Source: Solirubrobacterales bacterium (lineage in GTDB: Bacteria; Actinomycetota; Thermoleophilia; Solirubrobacterales; Solirubrobacteraceae). Taken from it: DNA of 15,627 nucleotides. The translations under genes and the position numbers were made by a program. The notes beneath the pieces were generated by a model. That model saw nothing but the letters and a program-made list of their open reading frames with translations, ran no database searches and had not been told where the DNA came from. Where the stretch lies: positions 1-15,627 of the forward strand of contig JAFMRN010000020.1 in assembly GCA_017354065.1 (NCBI GenBank). The letters run 5' to 3'. Shown piece after piece: positions 1 to 6,237 of the stretch (the stretch's first letter is position 1; each line of letters opens with the position of its first letter).

Positions 1-2349
1 GCGTTCGAGTGATAGCCAGGCATAACGCGAGGGCAGACGACTCGCGTTAGGCCAAGAAAACCGTGAAGAACTGATCTCCGCGCGGCGTGCGCGGGCACCC
101 AACGCCGAACCAGCATTCCCCCCACCGGCCGGTGCGGACCCCGTGCCCGAACTCGCCGGCGCACCCGGGCTCGAAGGGCTTGTGGGCGCATGCGAGGCCG
201 GGGCGGGCTGTGTGGGCGCGTGACCATGGAAGAACCCTTGGGCGGGCTGGTGCCGGGAAGCGCTGCCACGGTGACGCGCGGGCCCATGACCGTGATGGGC
301 GCGCGTGTGTGTGCTCGCGTGTAGGTTCCGGAAAGACGAAGAAGAGCTGTGTTTGGAGCCGGTGAACACCACATGCCCACGCGCGATCGCTGCGCGTTCA
401 CGGGGTGCGGCCGGCGCGTTGGCCTGCAACCGGGACGCCACACCCGATGGTGTCGCGGCGCTCGGGGTCGGGTTCCCGGCACCGGTGACATCGGTGGCGC
501 CTGTCCGGCCCGCGCTTGGCGTGCTTGCGGGTTTCGGTGCCGCCGGCGCGCTTGCCGGTGTCGCGGCCGCGGCCGGTGTGGTGGGTGCCTTCACCGGCGC
601 GGTAACCGCCGTGGTCAGGCTTTGCACCGGCGCGCTCAACTGGCTGGGGAGCAGCGACTCGGTCTTCGACAACAAGTTCTGCACATCAGAACCCGGCGCG
701 AACGGATCAACATGATCCAAGGCTTGTTGGGCGTGGGCACCCAGAGCAGATACCGGGGTGCCACCCAACGTCACAGATGGGGCAGCGTCCGTGTTCGCGG
801 TCACAGCCCTAGCCGCCGGGGTGAACGACCCGACCGCACCCGTCACCGTGGCCAACCCCTCAGAAGGATTCGTAACGTCGTTCTTCAGGGAGGTGTTCGA
901 TGCGCACGTCCCACCAGCACCACTAGTGGACGCGCTCGCCTGGCCGCCAACCAAACAAGACTGAATCAGGCTCTTCGACGGGCTGGCCGGGGTGTTGGAG
1001 ACCTGATCGCCACCCGCCCCACACGCCTGGGACTGACCCGTCTCATTCACATCCGAACCGGAGGACAGCACACAAGACTGGCTGGAGTTCAGTGCTTGGC
1101 TGGTGCTCTGGCGATTCGCGCCCGCCGCACAATTATCCGACTGATCAACCCCATTCGTGGAGCCCTGATCCGCGACCAAACAATTGCTCTGGGTTTGGTC
1201 GTTCGCCTGGGACTGGCCATCCCCCAAGCATGTTCCGTTCGTCGCACCCGCCCCAGAGTTCGTTTGACCGCCCAATAGGCAGGTCTGCTCGGTCTTCTTC
1301 CCCTGCGGTGTGGTCTGCTGCTGCAACGAGCCAGCCAAACAATTCTGCGAGGCATGACCAGCCGTGGAGTCTTGGCCGCCATCCACCAAACAGGACTGCT
1401 CGGTCTTACCCGAGCCAGTGTTCCCCTGCTCAGACCCACCAGCCAAACAATTCTGACCCGACTGATCAGCACCCGGGTTAGCGCTGGCGGCGTGCTGGCC
1501 CGCAAGACAAGACTGCTGAACAGACTGGCTGCCATTCGAGACTTGTTGTTGACCGTTCACCAAACAATCCTGTGAGTCGCTCGACGCGCCCGGGGTTTTC
1601 TGACCCGCCGCGCTGCAGCCCTGATCATTCACCGGCTTACCGGTCTGGAGCTTCTGGGTGCTCACACCCGTTGACTGGGTCGCGCCCTGATCGTTCTGTT
1701 GCTGACCACCAACATCCGGAGTCTGCTGCTGAGAAGCAGCGTTCTGTTGCTGGCCGCCCCCAGCGTTGAACGACGACTGACCCAACCGGTTCTGCTGCTG
1801 ACCCGAATCAGCCTGGAGGGACTGCTGCCCCGGCGAGCTCGTCGGATCAGACTGACCAGCCGAGGACGAGGAGGACTGAGCCTGAGGCTGGGTGGCGGTG
1901 CTGTTCGATGCCGGGCTGGTCGCCTTCGGTTTTGGCTGGGACAACTTCGCAACCGCCGACGACGAAGAAGACGAAGAGGGGGTCGACGTGGCCGGTGCCG
2001 GTGTCGTAGTGCTGGACGCCGGAGCGGTCGTAGTGGAGGAAGCCGGGGCCGGAGAAGAAGAACCCGACGCGCTCGAACCAGCCCCTTGCTGCGGAACAAC
2101 CTTCCCCACAGTCTGGGACAAACCCTGACCCGCCGACTCAGCCGCCTGAGACAGGCCGCCAACAGCACCACCAGACGTAGCGGGCGCACCAGCAGCTAGC
2201 GCGCTAGAGACACTTGCAAGCAACGAGCCGACCAGGACGAGCAACCCGAGGAGAAGGCGGGTTATGAGGCGCCGGTGCGCAGGGTTCGCGGTCCGCCGCT
2301 TTTCAGCGGCTGCGCGAACGCCGGGCGGGGTGGCACTTCCATGGCCCAT
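1..2349 (-). CDS. Large secreted Gln/Ser-rich protein with 14 quasi-periodic Cys repeats (3' end beyond window)
   Basis: The minus frame is free of stops from 2361 to base 1 (783 codons from ATG at 2349), and I checked every codon. Residues 1-51 form a long basic N-region (KRR, HRR) followed by the hydrophobic run LLLGLLVLVGSLLASV and a cleavage site SALA|AGA, so export is likely. Residues about 55-170 are Ser/Pro/Ala/Thr-rich and 170-245 are Gln-rich. Residues 245-482 hold 14 cysteines spaced 16-22 residues apart in units such as QNCLAGG, QSCLVDG and QTCLLGG. A Pro/Ala linker follows, then a His/Arg/Ser-rich segment from about residue 660 (for example THTRAHHGHGPARHRG), and the frame leaves the window at SRLPSRYAWLSLER. 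No catalytic domain is visible. There is no clear Shine-Dalgarno, but ATG 2349 is the first start after the upstream stop and gives a proper signal peptide. Opposite-strand frames here are Arg-rich shadows. I recognise no family; a surface, adhesive or matrix role is inference. Confidence 0.8.
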   Translation of the reverse strand, partial: MGHGSATPPGVRAAAEKRRTANPAHRRLITRLLLGLLVLVGSLLASVSSALAAGAPATSGGAVGGLSQAAESAGQGLSQTVGKVVPQQGAGSSASGSSSPAPASSTTTAPASSTTTPAPATSTPSSSSSSSAVAKLSQPKPKATSPASNSTATQPQAQSSSSSAGQSDPTSSPGQQSLQADSGQQQNRLGQSSFNAGGGQQQNAASQQQTPDVGGQQQNDQGATQSTGVSTQKLQTGKPVNDQGCSAAGQKTPGASSDSQDCLVNGQQQVSNGSQSVQQSCLAGQHAASANPGADQSGQNCLAGGSEQGNTGSGKTEQSCLVDGGQDSTAGHASQNCLAGSLQQQTTPQGKKTEQTCLLGGQTNSGAGATNGTCLGDGQSQANDQTQSNCLVADQGSTNGVDQSDNCAAGANRQSTSQALNSSQSCVLSSGSDVNETGQSQACGAGGDQVSNTPASPSKSLIQSCLVGGQASASTSGAGGTCASNTSLKNDVTNPSEGLATVTGAVGSFTPAARAVTANTDAAPSVTLGGTPVSALGAHAQQALDHVDPFAPGSDVQNLLSKTESLLPSQLSAPVQSLTTAVTAPVKAPTTPAAAATPASAPAAPKPASTPSAGRTGATDVTGAGNPTPSAATPSGVASRLQANAPAAPRERAAIARGHVVFTGSKHSSSSSFRNLHASTHTRAHHGHGPARHRGSASRHQPAQGFFHGHAPTQPAPASHAPTSPSSPGAPASSGTGSAPAGGGNAGSALGARARRAEISSSRFSWPNASRLPSRYAWLSLER
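904..1617 (-). repeat. Cys-Leu repeat array encoded within the large secreted protein
   Basis: Fourteen cysteine codons lie here with spacings of 17, 19, 20, 19, 17, 20, 17, 16, 17, 19, 17, 22 and 17 residues. The usual unit is Q-x-C-[LVA]-x-[GDS]-[GSQ] followed by 10-15 Gly/Ser/Gln/Asn/Thr residues. At the DNA level the plus strand shows CCAAACA at least six times (near 951, 1178, 1335, 1383, 1443 and 1560), encoding Cys-Leu followed by Val or Ala. The spacing varies but always stays in frame, as expected for a protein repeat. Confidence 0.8.
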
Positions 2350-2411
2350 CGGGAAGAAGGGCTATCAGCGGCGGCCCCGACGGCGCAAGGGGAAACGCAA
2401 GATCGTTGCGT

Positions 2412-2464
2412 GAGAAGCCCAGTGTTCACTGCCCGTACACCCCGTTTGTTGTGGATTTTGTGTG
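2412..2464 (-). promoter_or_regulatory. Two-part upstream motif, copy 1 (Cys-repeat gene)
   Basis: Reading on the minus strand, CACACAAAATCCACAA (2464-2449) is followed after 25 nt by ACTGGGCTTCTC (2423-2412), which ends 62 nt before the ATG at 2349. The same pair occurs upstream of G1 peptidase 1 at 5163-5214. I take it as a promoter or activator site; what binds it is unknown. Confidence 0.5.
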
Positions 2465-2566
2465 CATGGCCGCAACTGGCCTGGGCACCCAGATTCCGGG
2501 TCGCCGTTGCAGGGTTTTCGGGTCGTTACGACGGTCTTGGAACCGGGGTATCCGGTGGCGCAAAGC

Positions 2567-2620
2567 GGTTCCGCGGAACCATCCTCAACCTGTACTTGAG
2601 GGGTGTTGAACCCGGGTTCA
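2567..2620 (-). terminator. Cluster of three inverted repeats at the 3' end of the SDR gene
   Basis: Three palindromic elements occur in 54 bp: TGAACCCGGGTTCA (2607-2620, perfect, overlapping the SDR stop codon), CCTCAA/TTGAGG with a 7-nt loop (2583-2601) and GGTTCCGCGGAACC (2567-2580, perfect). No strong T-tract follows. They probably act as a transcription end or mRNA-stabilising structure for the SDR gene, but a protein-binding role is possible. Confidence 0.4.
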
Positions 2621-3433
2621 GGACGCCCGCGCCACCAGCTCCTCGCTGATGTTCCAGAGTCGCTCGCGGACCTCCTGGCGGTAGGCGTCGGGGTGCGCGG
2701 TGGCCTCCTGATCGCGGTCGAAGAAGCGGCCGCTGACACCCGCCAGGGCCGGGTCCTGGATCAGGCGGAGGGTGGAGTTGACTCCGGTCTCGAGGCTGTC
2801 GACCGAGTAGCCGATCCACTCCGTGACCATCTTCGTCGGCATGTAAGTGCCGGGGTGGAGGCTGTTGACCGTGACGCGCGACGGGTCGAGCTTCTCGGCC
2901 AACCTGAAGCCGGCGGTGATCATCGCGAGCTTGGATTGCCCGTAGGCGCGCTGGCCGCTGTAGCCGCGCGCCAGCGTGAGGTCGTCAAAGGCGATCGGGG
3001 CCTGACCGAGTGAGGCCACGTTGACGATGCGCGCGGGCGCGCCTGCATCAAGCAGCCCGAGCAGGTCTTCAGTCAACGCAAACGCGGCCAGGTAGTTGAC
3101 CCCGAAGCGCAGCTCGTTGCCGTCGACCGTGAGCTCGCGGCCGGGGCTGTCCGGCTCGCCGCCGCCGACGCCCGCGTTGTTGACGAGCACGCTGACGTGA
3201 TCGGTGAGAGCCCGGATCTCGTCAGCCAACCGGTGGACCTGTGCCAGCTCGGCCAGGTCGGCCTGGACCGTGTGAACGGCGGCAATAGAGCCAGCGAGCT
3301 CGGAGGCCACCACGGAAAGGCGCTCCGCCCGGCGGCCATGCAGGATCAGGGTTGTGTCCGGCTGCCGGGAGAGCTCGGTGGCCACTGCCTTGCCGAGCCC
3401 GTCGGTTGCGCCGGTGATGACGATCGTTGCCAT
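2618..3433 (-). CDS. Short-chain dehydrogenase/reductase (SDR) family oxidoreductase
   Basis: A 271-residue classical-type SDR with a Rossmann fold binding NAD(P)(H). The glycine motif TGATDGLG is at residues 7-14, NNAG at 85-88, the catalytic Ser at 141 (VNVASLG), and Tyr164/Lys168 in YGQSK. The segment NSLHPGTYMPTKM follows, as in SDRs where PG follows beta-strand 6. HGRR after beta-2 carries basic residues rather than an acidic one, which favours NADP(H); this is an inference. I chose ATG 3433 because it places the glycine motif at the usual distance. ATG 3469 and TTG 3481 are upstream in-frame alternatives without a better ribosome site. The substrate cannot be read from sequence; the closest general type is the broad NADP-dependent carbonyl reductase/retinol-dehydrogenase-like group. 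It stands alone, with a palindrome cluster at its 3' end. Confidence 0.9.
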   Translation of the reverse strand: MATIVITGATDGLGKAVATELSRQPDTTLILHGRRAERLSVVASELAGSIAAVHTVQADLAELAQVHRLADEIRALTDHVSVLVNNAGVGGGEPDSPGRELTVDGNELRFGVNYLAAFALTEDLLGLLDAGAPARIVNVASLGQAPIAFDDLTLARGYSGQRAYGQSKLAMITAGFRLAEKLDPSRVTVNSLHPGTYMPTKMVTEWIGYSVDSLETGVNSTLRLIQDPALAGVSGRFFDRDQEATAHPDAYRQEVRERLWNISEELVARAS

Positions 3434-3603
3434 AGCCCCAGCATTGCGCAACTGGGCGAGGTCTTTCATCCCGACCGACAAGCGCCGACTCCGCTACGTT
3501 GGGGTCCGGATTTCGCCACGGGGGGCGAGATCCAGCGATGCCGCGCGGGCCGGGGCCTGCGCGGCGGGCTCGGCGTCCGCTGAAGAGCTGGCGCCCATGC
3601 GGT

Positions 3604-3628
3604 GTTTCCAGGGAAGGAATGTGGAAAC
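3604..3628. repeat. 7-bp inverted repeat upstream of the small lipoprotein gene
   Basis: GTTTCCA (3604-3610) and TGGAAAC (3622-3628) are separated by 11 nt and lie about 60 nt before the lipoprotein start. This is a plausible operator or leader hairpin. A second short stem, CGGGG/CCCCG around 3649-3664, lies just upstream of the ribosome site. Confidence 0.3.
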
Positions 3629-3686
3629 GAGTCGTGAAATAAGGCCCGCGGGGTGCATGCCCCGAAACTTTGCAAAGGAGATCAAC

Positions 3687-3857
3687 GTGAATCGAGGCGT
3701 GCTGCTCAGAAGTATGTTGGTGATCGTGGCCATGCTGGCAGCGCTTGCCCTGGCCGGCTGCAACGTCGACATCAAGACCAGCGCAGGCCCGTCGAGTCAC
3801 TTGACCGCCACGGCGAACGCGCCGATCCCAACCAACGCCACGCTGCGGGCCCACTAG
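3687..3857 (+). CDS. Very small predicted lipoprotein (56 residues)
   Basis: AAAGGAG lies 6 nt before GTG 3687, which sets the start. The product has a short basic N-region (NRGVLLR), a hydrophobic stretch (MLVIVAMLAALALAG) and the lipobox LALAGC with the lipidated Cys at residue 25, followed by a mature part of only about 32 residues (NVDIKTSAGPSS and onward). The predicted fate is Sec export, lipidation and signal peptidase II cleavage. The mature peptide has no recognisable domain. The frame stays open far upstream of GTG 3687, but that part is antisense to the SDR gene and does not look coding. It converges on the ArsC-like gene with only 4 bp between the two stops. Function unknown. Confidence 0.7.
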   Translation: MNRGVLLRSMLVIVAMLAALALAGCNVDIKTSAGPSSHLTATANAPIPTNATLRAH

Positions 3858-3865
3858 GGCCCTAG
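3854..3865. terminator. Short perfect palindrome containing both convergent stop codons
   Basis: CTAGGGCCCTAG is self-complementary. The TAG of the lipoprotein (3855-3857, plus) and the TAG of the ArsC-like gene (3864-3862, minus) are its two halves. It is too short to be a convincing terminator by itself. Confidence 0.25.
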
Positions 3866-4203
3866 CGCAGCAGCTCGAGTACGCGCTCAGGCGGCCGGGC
3901 CAGCACCGCGCGGTCCCCGCGGACCACTATCGGCCGTTGCAGCAAGGTCGGATCGGCCGCAAGCGCGGCAAGCACCGCAGCGTCGTCGTCAAGGTTCAAC
4001 TCCCGCGCGCCCGGCTCCCGCATGCGCACCACGTCGCGCGGGCGCAAGCCGGCCTTTCCCAAAAGCTCCTGGATCTGCTCCGCGGACAGCGGGTCGGTGA
4101 TGTAGTTGACACGCTCAAAATCGATCCCGTTCTCACCCAAGAGCTTGAACAGCGACTTACAGGTCGTGCACGTCGGCTTCTCATAGACCGTCAGGTCGCT
4201 CAT
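3862..4203 (-). CDS. ArsC/Spx-family thioredoxin-fold protein (putative arsenate reductase-like)
   Basis: A 113-residue protein close to the usual 110-120 of the ArsC family. It starts MSDLTVYEKPTCTTCK, with a CxxC (Cys12, Cys15) where ArsC proteins carry the catalytic Cys after the first strand. It ends with RPIVVRGDRAVLARPPERV, the cis-Pro/Arg-Pro region typical of ArsC (RPIVV...RPPE). Family members reduce arsenate with glutaredoxin or, as Spx/YffB-like proteins, act in other thiol redox or regulatory roles. With no arsenic transporter or ArsR nearby, a general thiol-oxidoreductase role is at least as likely as arsenate reduction. The ATG at 4203 has a weak ribosome site. The gene converges with the small lipoprotein gene. 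Confidence 0.85.
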   Translation of the reverse strand: MSDLTVYEKPTCTTCKSLFKLLGENGIDFERVNYITDPLSAEQIQELLGKAGLRPRDVVRMREPGARELNLDDDAAVLAALAADPTLLQRPIVVRGDRAVLARPPERVLELLR

Positions 4204-4225
4204 GCAGCCAGCCTAACGGAAAAGG

Positions 4226-4259
4226 GTGGGGTGACCCTGGAGAGGGAGGGCCACCCCAC
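4226..4259 (-). terminator. Intrinsic terminator of G1 peptidase 1
   Basis: An 11-bp stem with one mismatch (4226-4236 pairing with 4249-4259, 12-nt loop) lies 8 nt past the peptidase stop. On the minus strand it is followed by CCCTTTTCCG, a short T-tract. It separates the peptidase gene from the ArsC-like gene. Confidence 0.7.
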
Positions 4260-4267
4260 AGTCGTGT

Positions 4268-5092
4268 CTACTGGTTCTCCCAGTTGACGCCGAAGTCGCC
4301 GTCGTTGGCGATCCCGCCGGGCTGCGCCTTGGTCGTGCCGTCATCACCGACGAGGGTGATCGGCTCGAGGCCCGGGGTTGAGGCCAGTGACTGGCCGTCG
4401 ACGCTGGAGGCGCCGAACTGGACCGACCCGAAGTCGGTCAGCGGAACGGTGCTGCCATCCGAGGCCTGCGGGGCCTCGGCGATCACCTCGGCCGAGCCGA
4501 GCTGGTAGTTCTGGCCGCTCTCATTCGTGGTCTTGGTCCAGCCCTGGGTGTTGTCGGCGAGCGTGAGCTGGAAGTTGCCGTTGCCGTCGGTGTTCACTGA
4601 AGCGGACATCTGGTCACCGGGGGCGACGGGGCCCGGGTAGCTGATAGGCGCGTCGGGGTACATCTCATACCAGCCGTAGTAGCTGGGGCTGCCGCCGTCG
4701 CATTCGGCGGTGGTGCCGGTCTGCTCGACGGTGTCGGTGCCCTTGCCGTCAAGGCCGACCCAGAAGCTTGCGGCGGCGTCCGGGGTCGCGTCACAGTTCG
4801 CGCCCGGCTGTGTCCAGCTCGATGAAACGCTGTGGTAGGGGCCGTCGCCGTCCGCGGCGTAGCCGGCCCAGTGGGGGCTCGTGCCCTGCGTGACCTGACC
4901 ATGCGGGGTCGCGTGGTGGATCTGGGCGATCTGGCCGCCCGGCGTGCCCACCTTGAGCGGACTCCCACCCAGCAGTGGAGTGCCACCCAGCTTGAGCGGC
5001 GCGTGGAGTGAGGGGCTCGCGGCCGAAGCCGGACCCGCTGCGATCAAGGCCGCTCCGAGGGCGGCAGTGGCCGCCAGAGGGAGTCGGGACAT
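4268..5092 (-). CDS. Secreted glutamic peptidase, family G1 (eqolisin-like), paralog 1
   Basis: A 274-residue precursor. AAGGAGG followed by AATGAG and ATG 5092 fixes the start. The signal peptide is MSRLPLAATAALGAALIAAG ending PASA|ASPS (about 24 residues). A Gly/Pro/His propeptide-like linker precedes the G1 domain, which begins near residue 73 (HWAGYA). Conserved G1 features are SSSWTQP (91-96), FWVGLDG (110-116), VEQTG with the presumed catalytic Gln124, YYGWYEMYP (138-146) and GSAEVIAEAP (199-208), which carries the presumed catalytic Glu. Cys100 and Cys131 could form a disulfide. G1 enzymes are acid-active endopeptidases with a Gln/Glu dyad, so the predicted product is an extracellular protease. 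It is a tandem duplicate of the gene just upstream, and it has its own terminator and shares an upstream motif with the Cys-repeat gene. Confidence 0.88.
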   Translation of the reverse strand: MSRLPLAATAALGAALIAAGPASAASPSLHAPLKLGGTPLLGGSPLKVGTPGGQIAQIHHATPHGQVTQGTSPHWAGYAADGDGPYHSVSSSWTQPGANCDATPDAAASFWVGLDGKGTDTVEQTGTTAECDGGSPSYYGWYEMYPDAPISYPGPVAPGDQMSASVNTDGNGNFQLTLADNTQGWTKTTNESGQNYQLGSAEVIAEAPQASDGSTVPLTDFGSVQFGASSVDGQSLASTPGLEPITLVGDDGTTKAQPGGIANDGDFGVNWENQ

Positions 5093-5162
5093 CTCATTCC
5101 TCCTTGTCGGTTCTATGCATCCCTGCATGGTTCCCTGGTTCCTGGGCCTTATGGATACCAAA

Positions 5163-5214
5163 GAGAAGCCCAGTATGGAAGGGGAAACCCGGAGAAATTT
5201 GTGGATTGTGTGTG
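5163..5214 (-). promoter_or_regulatory. Two-part upstream motif, copy 2 (G1 peptidase 1)
   Basis: On the minus strand CACACACAATCCACAA (5214-5199) is followed after 24 nt by ACTGGGCTTCTC (5174-5163), ending 70 nt before ATG 5092. It matches copy 1 at 2412-2464 in 15 of 16 and 12 of 12 positions with nearly the same spacing. A TATCCAT a few bases further on (about 5157-5151) is a possible -10 region. Confidence 0.5.
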
Positions 5215-5215
5215 A

Positions 5216-5241
5216 GGCGGCGCCAACCCCCGGGCGCCGCC
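5216..5241 (-). terminator. Hairpin terminator between the two G1 peptidase genes
   Basis: A perfect 9-bp stem GGCGGCGCC (5216-5224) / GGCGCCGCC (5233-5241) with an 8-nt loop lies about 20 nt beyond the stop of peptidase 2. On the minus strand it is followed by TCACACACAATCC rather than a T-run, as is common for actinobacterial terminators. It suggests the two peptidases are transcribed separately. Confidence 0.6.
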
Positions 5242-5262
5242 CCGCGCACAGATTTCAGGTGT

Positions 5263-6078
5263 TTACTGGTGTTCCCAGTTCACGTCGAAGTCACCGTCGT
5301 TGCCGATCCCGCCCGGTGTTGCCAGGGTCGTCCCGGACGAGTTGACCAGCGTGATCGGGTCGAGGCCCGACTCAGAGGCCAGTGACTGGCCGTTCACGGT
5401 CGACGCGTTGAAGTGGGCCTTGCTGAAGTCGGCCAGCGGAAGCGTGTCGCCGGTGGTGGCGTCCTGCGGTGCCTCGCCCACAACCTCGGCGGAGCCGAGC
5501 TGGTAGTTGCTGCCGCTCTGGTTGGTGGTCTTGGTCCAGCCCTGGGTGTTGTCCTTCAGCGTCAGCGTGAAGTTGCCGTTGCCGTCGGTGTTCACGGTGG
5601 CGCTCATCTGGTCGCCGGGGGACACCGGGTTGTCGTAGTTGACCGGCGCGGCGGGGTACATCTCATACCAGCCGTAGTACTTGCCACTCCCGTTGGAGCA
5701 GTCGGCGTCCGCGCCGGTCTGCTCGACGGTATTGGTGCTATCGCCGTCCAGGCCGACCCAGAAGCTGCTGTAGGCGTTCGGTGTCTTGGAGCAGTCGACC
5801 GAAGGCTGGGTCCAGCTCGATGAGACGCTCTTGTAAGGACCGGCGCCGGTGGTCGCGTAGCCGACCCAGTGCGGGCTCGTGCTCTGTGTGGCCTTGCCTG
5901 CGTGGGCCTTCGGAGTGATCTTCCCGCTCGGGGTGCCCGGCGTCAGCGGGGAGTCGTGCAACAGCGGCGGCAGCCCGCTCGCGGGTGAGGCGTGGTGGCT
6001 GGTTGTCGCAGCCGCGGGTGCGGCGGCAACCAGCGCTGTGCCCAGGACGGCAGCAGCCCCCAAGGAAAGTCGAGACAT
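5263..6078 (-). CDS. Secreted glutamic peptidase, family G1 (eqolisin-like), paralog 2
   Basis: A 271-residue precursor starting at ATG 6078, with GAGGAG 8 nt upstream. The signal peptide is MSRLSLGAAAVLGTALVAAA followed by PAAAT. The G1 domain starts near residue 69 (HWVGYA) with SSSWTQP (87-92), FWVGLDG (106-112), VEQTG with the presumed catalytic Gln120, YYGWYEMYP (134-142) and GSAEVVGEAP (195-204) containing the presumed catalytic Glu. Cys96 and Cys127 match the cysteines of the neighbour. The mature domain is clearly homologous to the adjacent gene along its whole length, ending NDGDFDVNWEHQ against NDGDFGVNWENQ. The His/Pro-rich linker after the signal differs most, which points to divergence in the propeptide or stalk. 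Extracellular endopeptidase; substrate unknown. The AT-rich upstream region (6079-6237) separates it from the divergent crotonase gene. Confidence 0.88.
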   Translation of the reverse strand: MSRLSLGAAAVLGTALVAAAPAAATTSHHASPASGLPPLLHDSPLTPGTPSGKITPKAHAGKATQSTSPHWVGYATTGAGPYKSVSSSWTQPSVDCSKTPNAYSSFWVGLDGDSTNTVEQTGADADCSNGSGKYYGWYEMYPAAPVNYDNPVSPGDQMSATVNTDGNGNFTLTLKDNTQGWTKTTNQSGSNYQLGSAEVVGEAPQDATTGDTLPLADFSKAHFNASTVNGQSLASESGLDPITLVNSSGTTLATPGGIGNDGDFDVNWEHQ

Positions 6079-6156
6079 TCCATATCTCCTCTTTAGATTC
6101 TTAGTGAAATTTGCCCTCGGTCTTAGGTGCAGGCCACCAATCAAATCAAAGATCTA

Positions 6157-6171
6157 GTTAAGAGAATTAAC
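6157..6171. promoter_or_regulatory. Inverted repeat in the AT-rich divergent promoter region
   Basis: GTTAA-GAGAA-TTAAC is a perfect 5-bp inverted repeat centred in the unusually AT-rich stretch 6079-6237, between the start of G1 peptidase 2 (minus) and the crotonase gene (plus). It is a candidate operator for either or both genes, too short to be certain. Confidence 0.3.
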
Positions 6172-6195
6172 GAAATAAATAGTGGCTATGGGATC

Positions 6196-6225
6196 TTCAC
6201 AGTAACCAGAAAAGGGGTGTACAGT
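6196..6225 (+). promoter_or_regulatory. Sigma70-type promoter giving a near-leaderless crotonase mRNA
   Basis: TTCACA (6196-6201) and TACAGT (6220-6225) are separated by 18 bp and resemble -35 and -10 elements. Transcription would start about 6232, only a few bases before ATG 6238, which lacks a Shine-Dalgarno sequence. Confidence 0.45.
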
Positions 6226-6237
6226 ACGGTCCCGCAA

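Noticed and set aside
349..1278. Long plus-strand open frame (309 codons) and other plus frames over 87-2199
   Set aside because: They are Arg/Gly-rich with no domain, and are codon-phase or shifted antisense of the minus-strand secreted protein, which has a signal peptide and ordered repeats.
949..1570. Recurring CCAAACAATT-like words resembling a CRISPR or intergenic repeat array
   Set aside because: Spacing is irregular (about 50-230 bp), copies are short, and each one encodes Cys-Leu in the same frame, so this is a protein repeat.
2449..2464. DnaA-box-like TGTGGATT and possible origin, given dnaB in the window
   Set aside because: Only 7 of 9 bases fit the box, there is one site here and one at 5199-5214, and both are better explained as part of a shared upstream motif.
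2600..2625. GGTTCAA-like T-arm hint of a tRNA
   Set aside because: It is part of the 14-bp palindrome at the SDR stop; no acceptor stem, anticodon arm or D-arm can be built around it.
5093..5162. Riboswitch such as a c-di-AMP element upstream of peptidase 1
   Set aside because: The leader is only about 70 nt and lacks the conserved cores of known riboswitches; only short repeats such as ATGCA/TGCAT are present.
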